Shown: one piece after another, positions 38,936 through 38,974 of the stretch | Numbering within the stretch: position 1 is the first letter of the stretch | Layout: every line of letters begins with the position of its first letter | Source of the DNA: a virus | Direction: 5' to 3' (one strand) | Length of the DNA stretch: 38,974 bases | IMG/VR virus record: IMGVR_UViG_3300026116_000023 | Coordinates: 1 to 38,974 of that record | Notes under the pieces: generated by a model | Databases searched by the model: none | What the model was told of the DNA's origin: nothing | What the model saw: the letters and a program-made list of their open reading frames with translations, nothing else | Position numbers and translations under genes: made by a program

Positions 38936-38974
38936 CAACCCGCCCTTCGGGGCATCACCTGGAGAATCAATCAT
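38876..38974. repeat. Terminal direct repeat, right copy
   Basis: This is the second copy of the 99-nt end repeat and is identical to 1-99. Removing one copy gives a circle of 38,875 bp and joins the early operon across the junction without breaking any gene. Confidence 0.9.

Overview
The window is an essentially complete genome of a short-tailed (podovirus-type) double-stranded DNA phage. The first and last 99 bases are identical (1-99 and 38876-38974), so the sequence closes into a circle of about 38,875 bp. The host is probably a high-GC proteobacterium. Codon usage and the style of the small accessory proteins suggest Burkholderiales, but that is inference. I see no integrase, DNA polymerase or RNA polymerase gene. 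The phage therefore probably relies on host enzymes and may be strictly lytic.

Three gene blocks are visible. (1) A rightward early/middle block starts at a divergent promoter region near 32.7 kb and runs through the end of the window and across the circle junction to about 1.87 kb. It encodes a Cro-like regulator, a DUF1367 protein, a winged-helix gene with a frame break, a YbcO-like nuclease, a RusA resolvase, a ParB-like protein, two likely replication proteins and many very small ATGA-coupled genes. (2) A rightward late block (2.6-24.0 kb) holds the terminases, a P22-like portal, an SGNH-hydrolase virion protein, a collagen-like exported protein, scaffold, P22-fold coat, adaptor, a glycine-rich tail fibre, a nozzle-like protein, a cupin plus 2-oxoglutarate oxygenase pair, three ejection proteins and a lysis cassette. 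It ends at a bidirectional terminator. (3) A leftward block (32.6-24.1 kb) encodes an exported protein, small accessory proteins (DUF551, Lar-like), a recombination cassette (RecA-like/Sak4 ATPase and SSB-like protein), an HNH/AP2-like endonuclease and a Ser-rich protein.

The most unusual segment is 1871-2561. A sigma70-type promoter is followed by about 650 nt with no convincing gene and then a strong terminator. The RNA carries three T-arm motifs of the tRNA type. One belongs to a cloverleaf whose halves lie in circularly permuted order (3' half before 5' half). Another sits inside a 19-bp enclosing helix. I read this as a large structured non-coding RNA built from tRNA-like modules. A second structured RNA, a nested 9+10+13-bp hairpin ending in a T-run, lies at 35103-35210.
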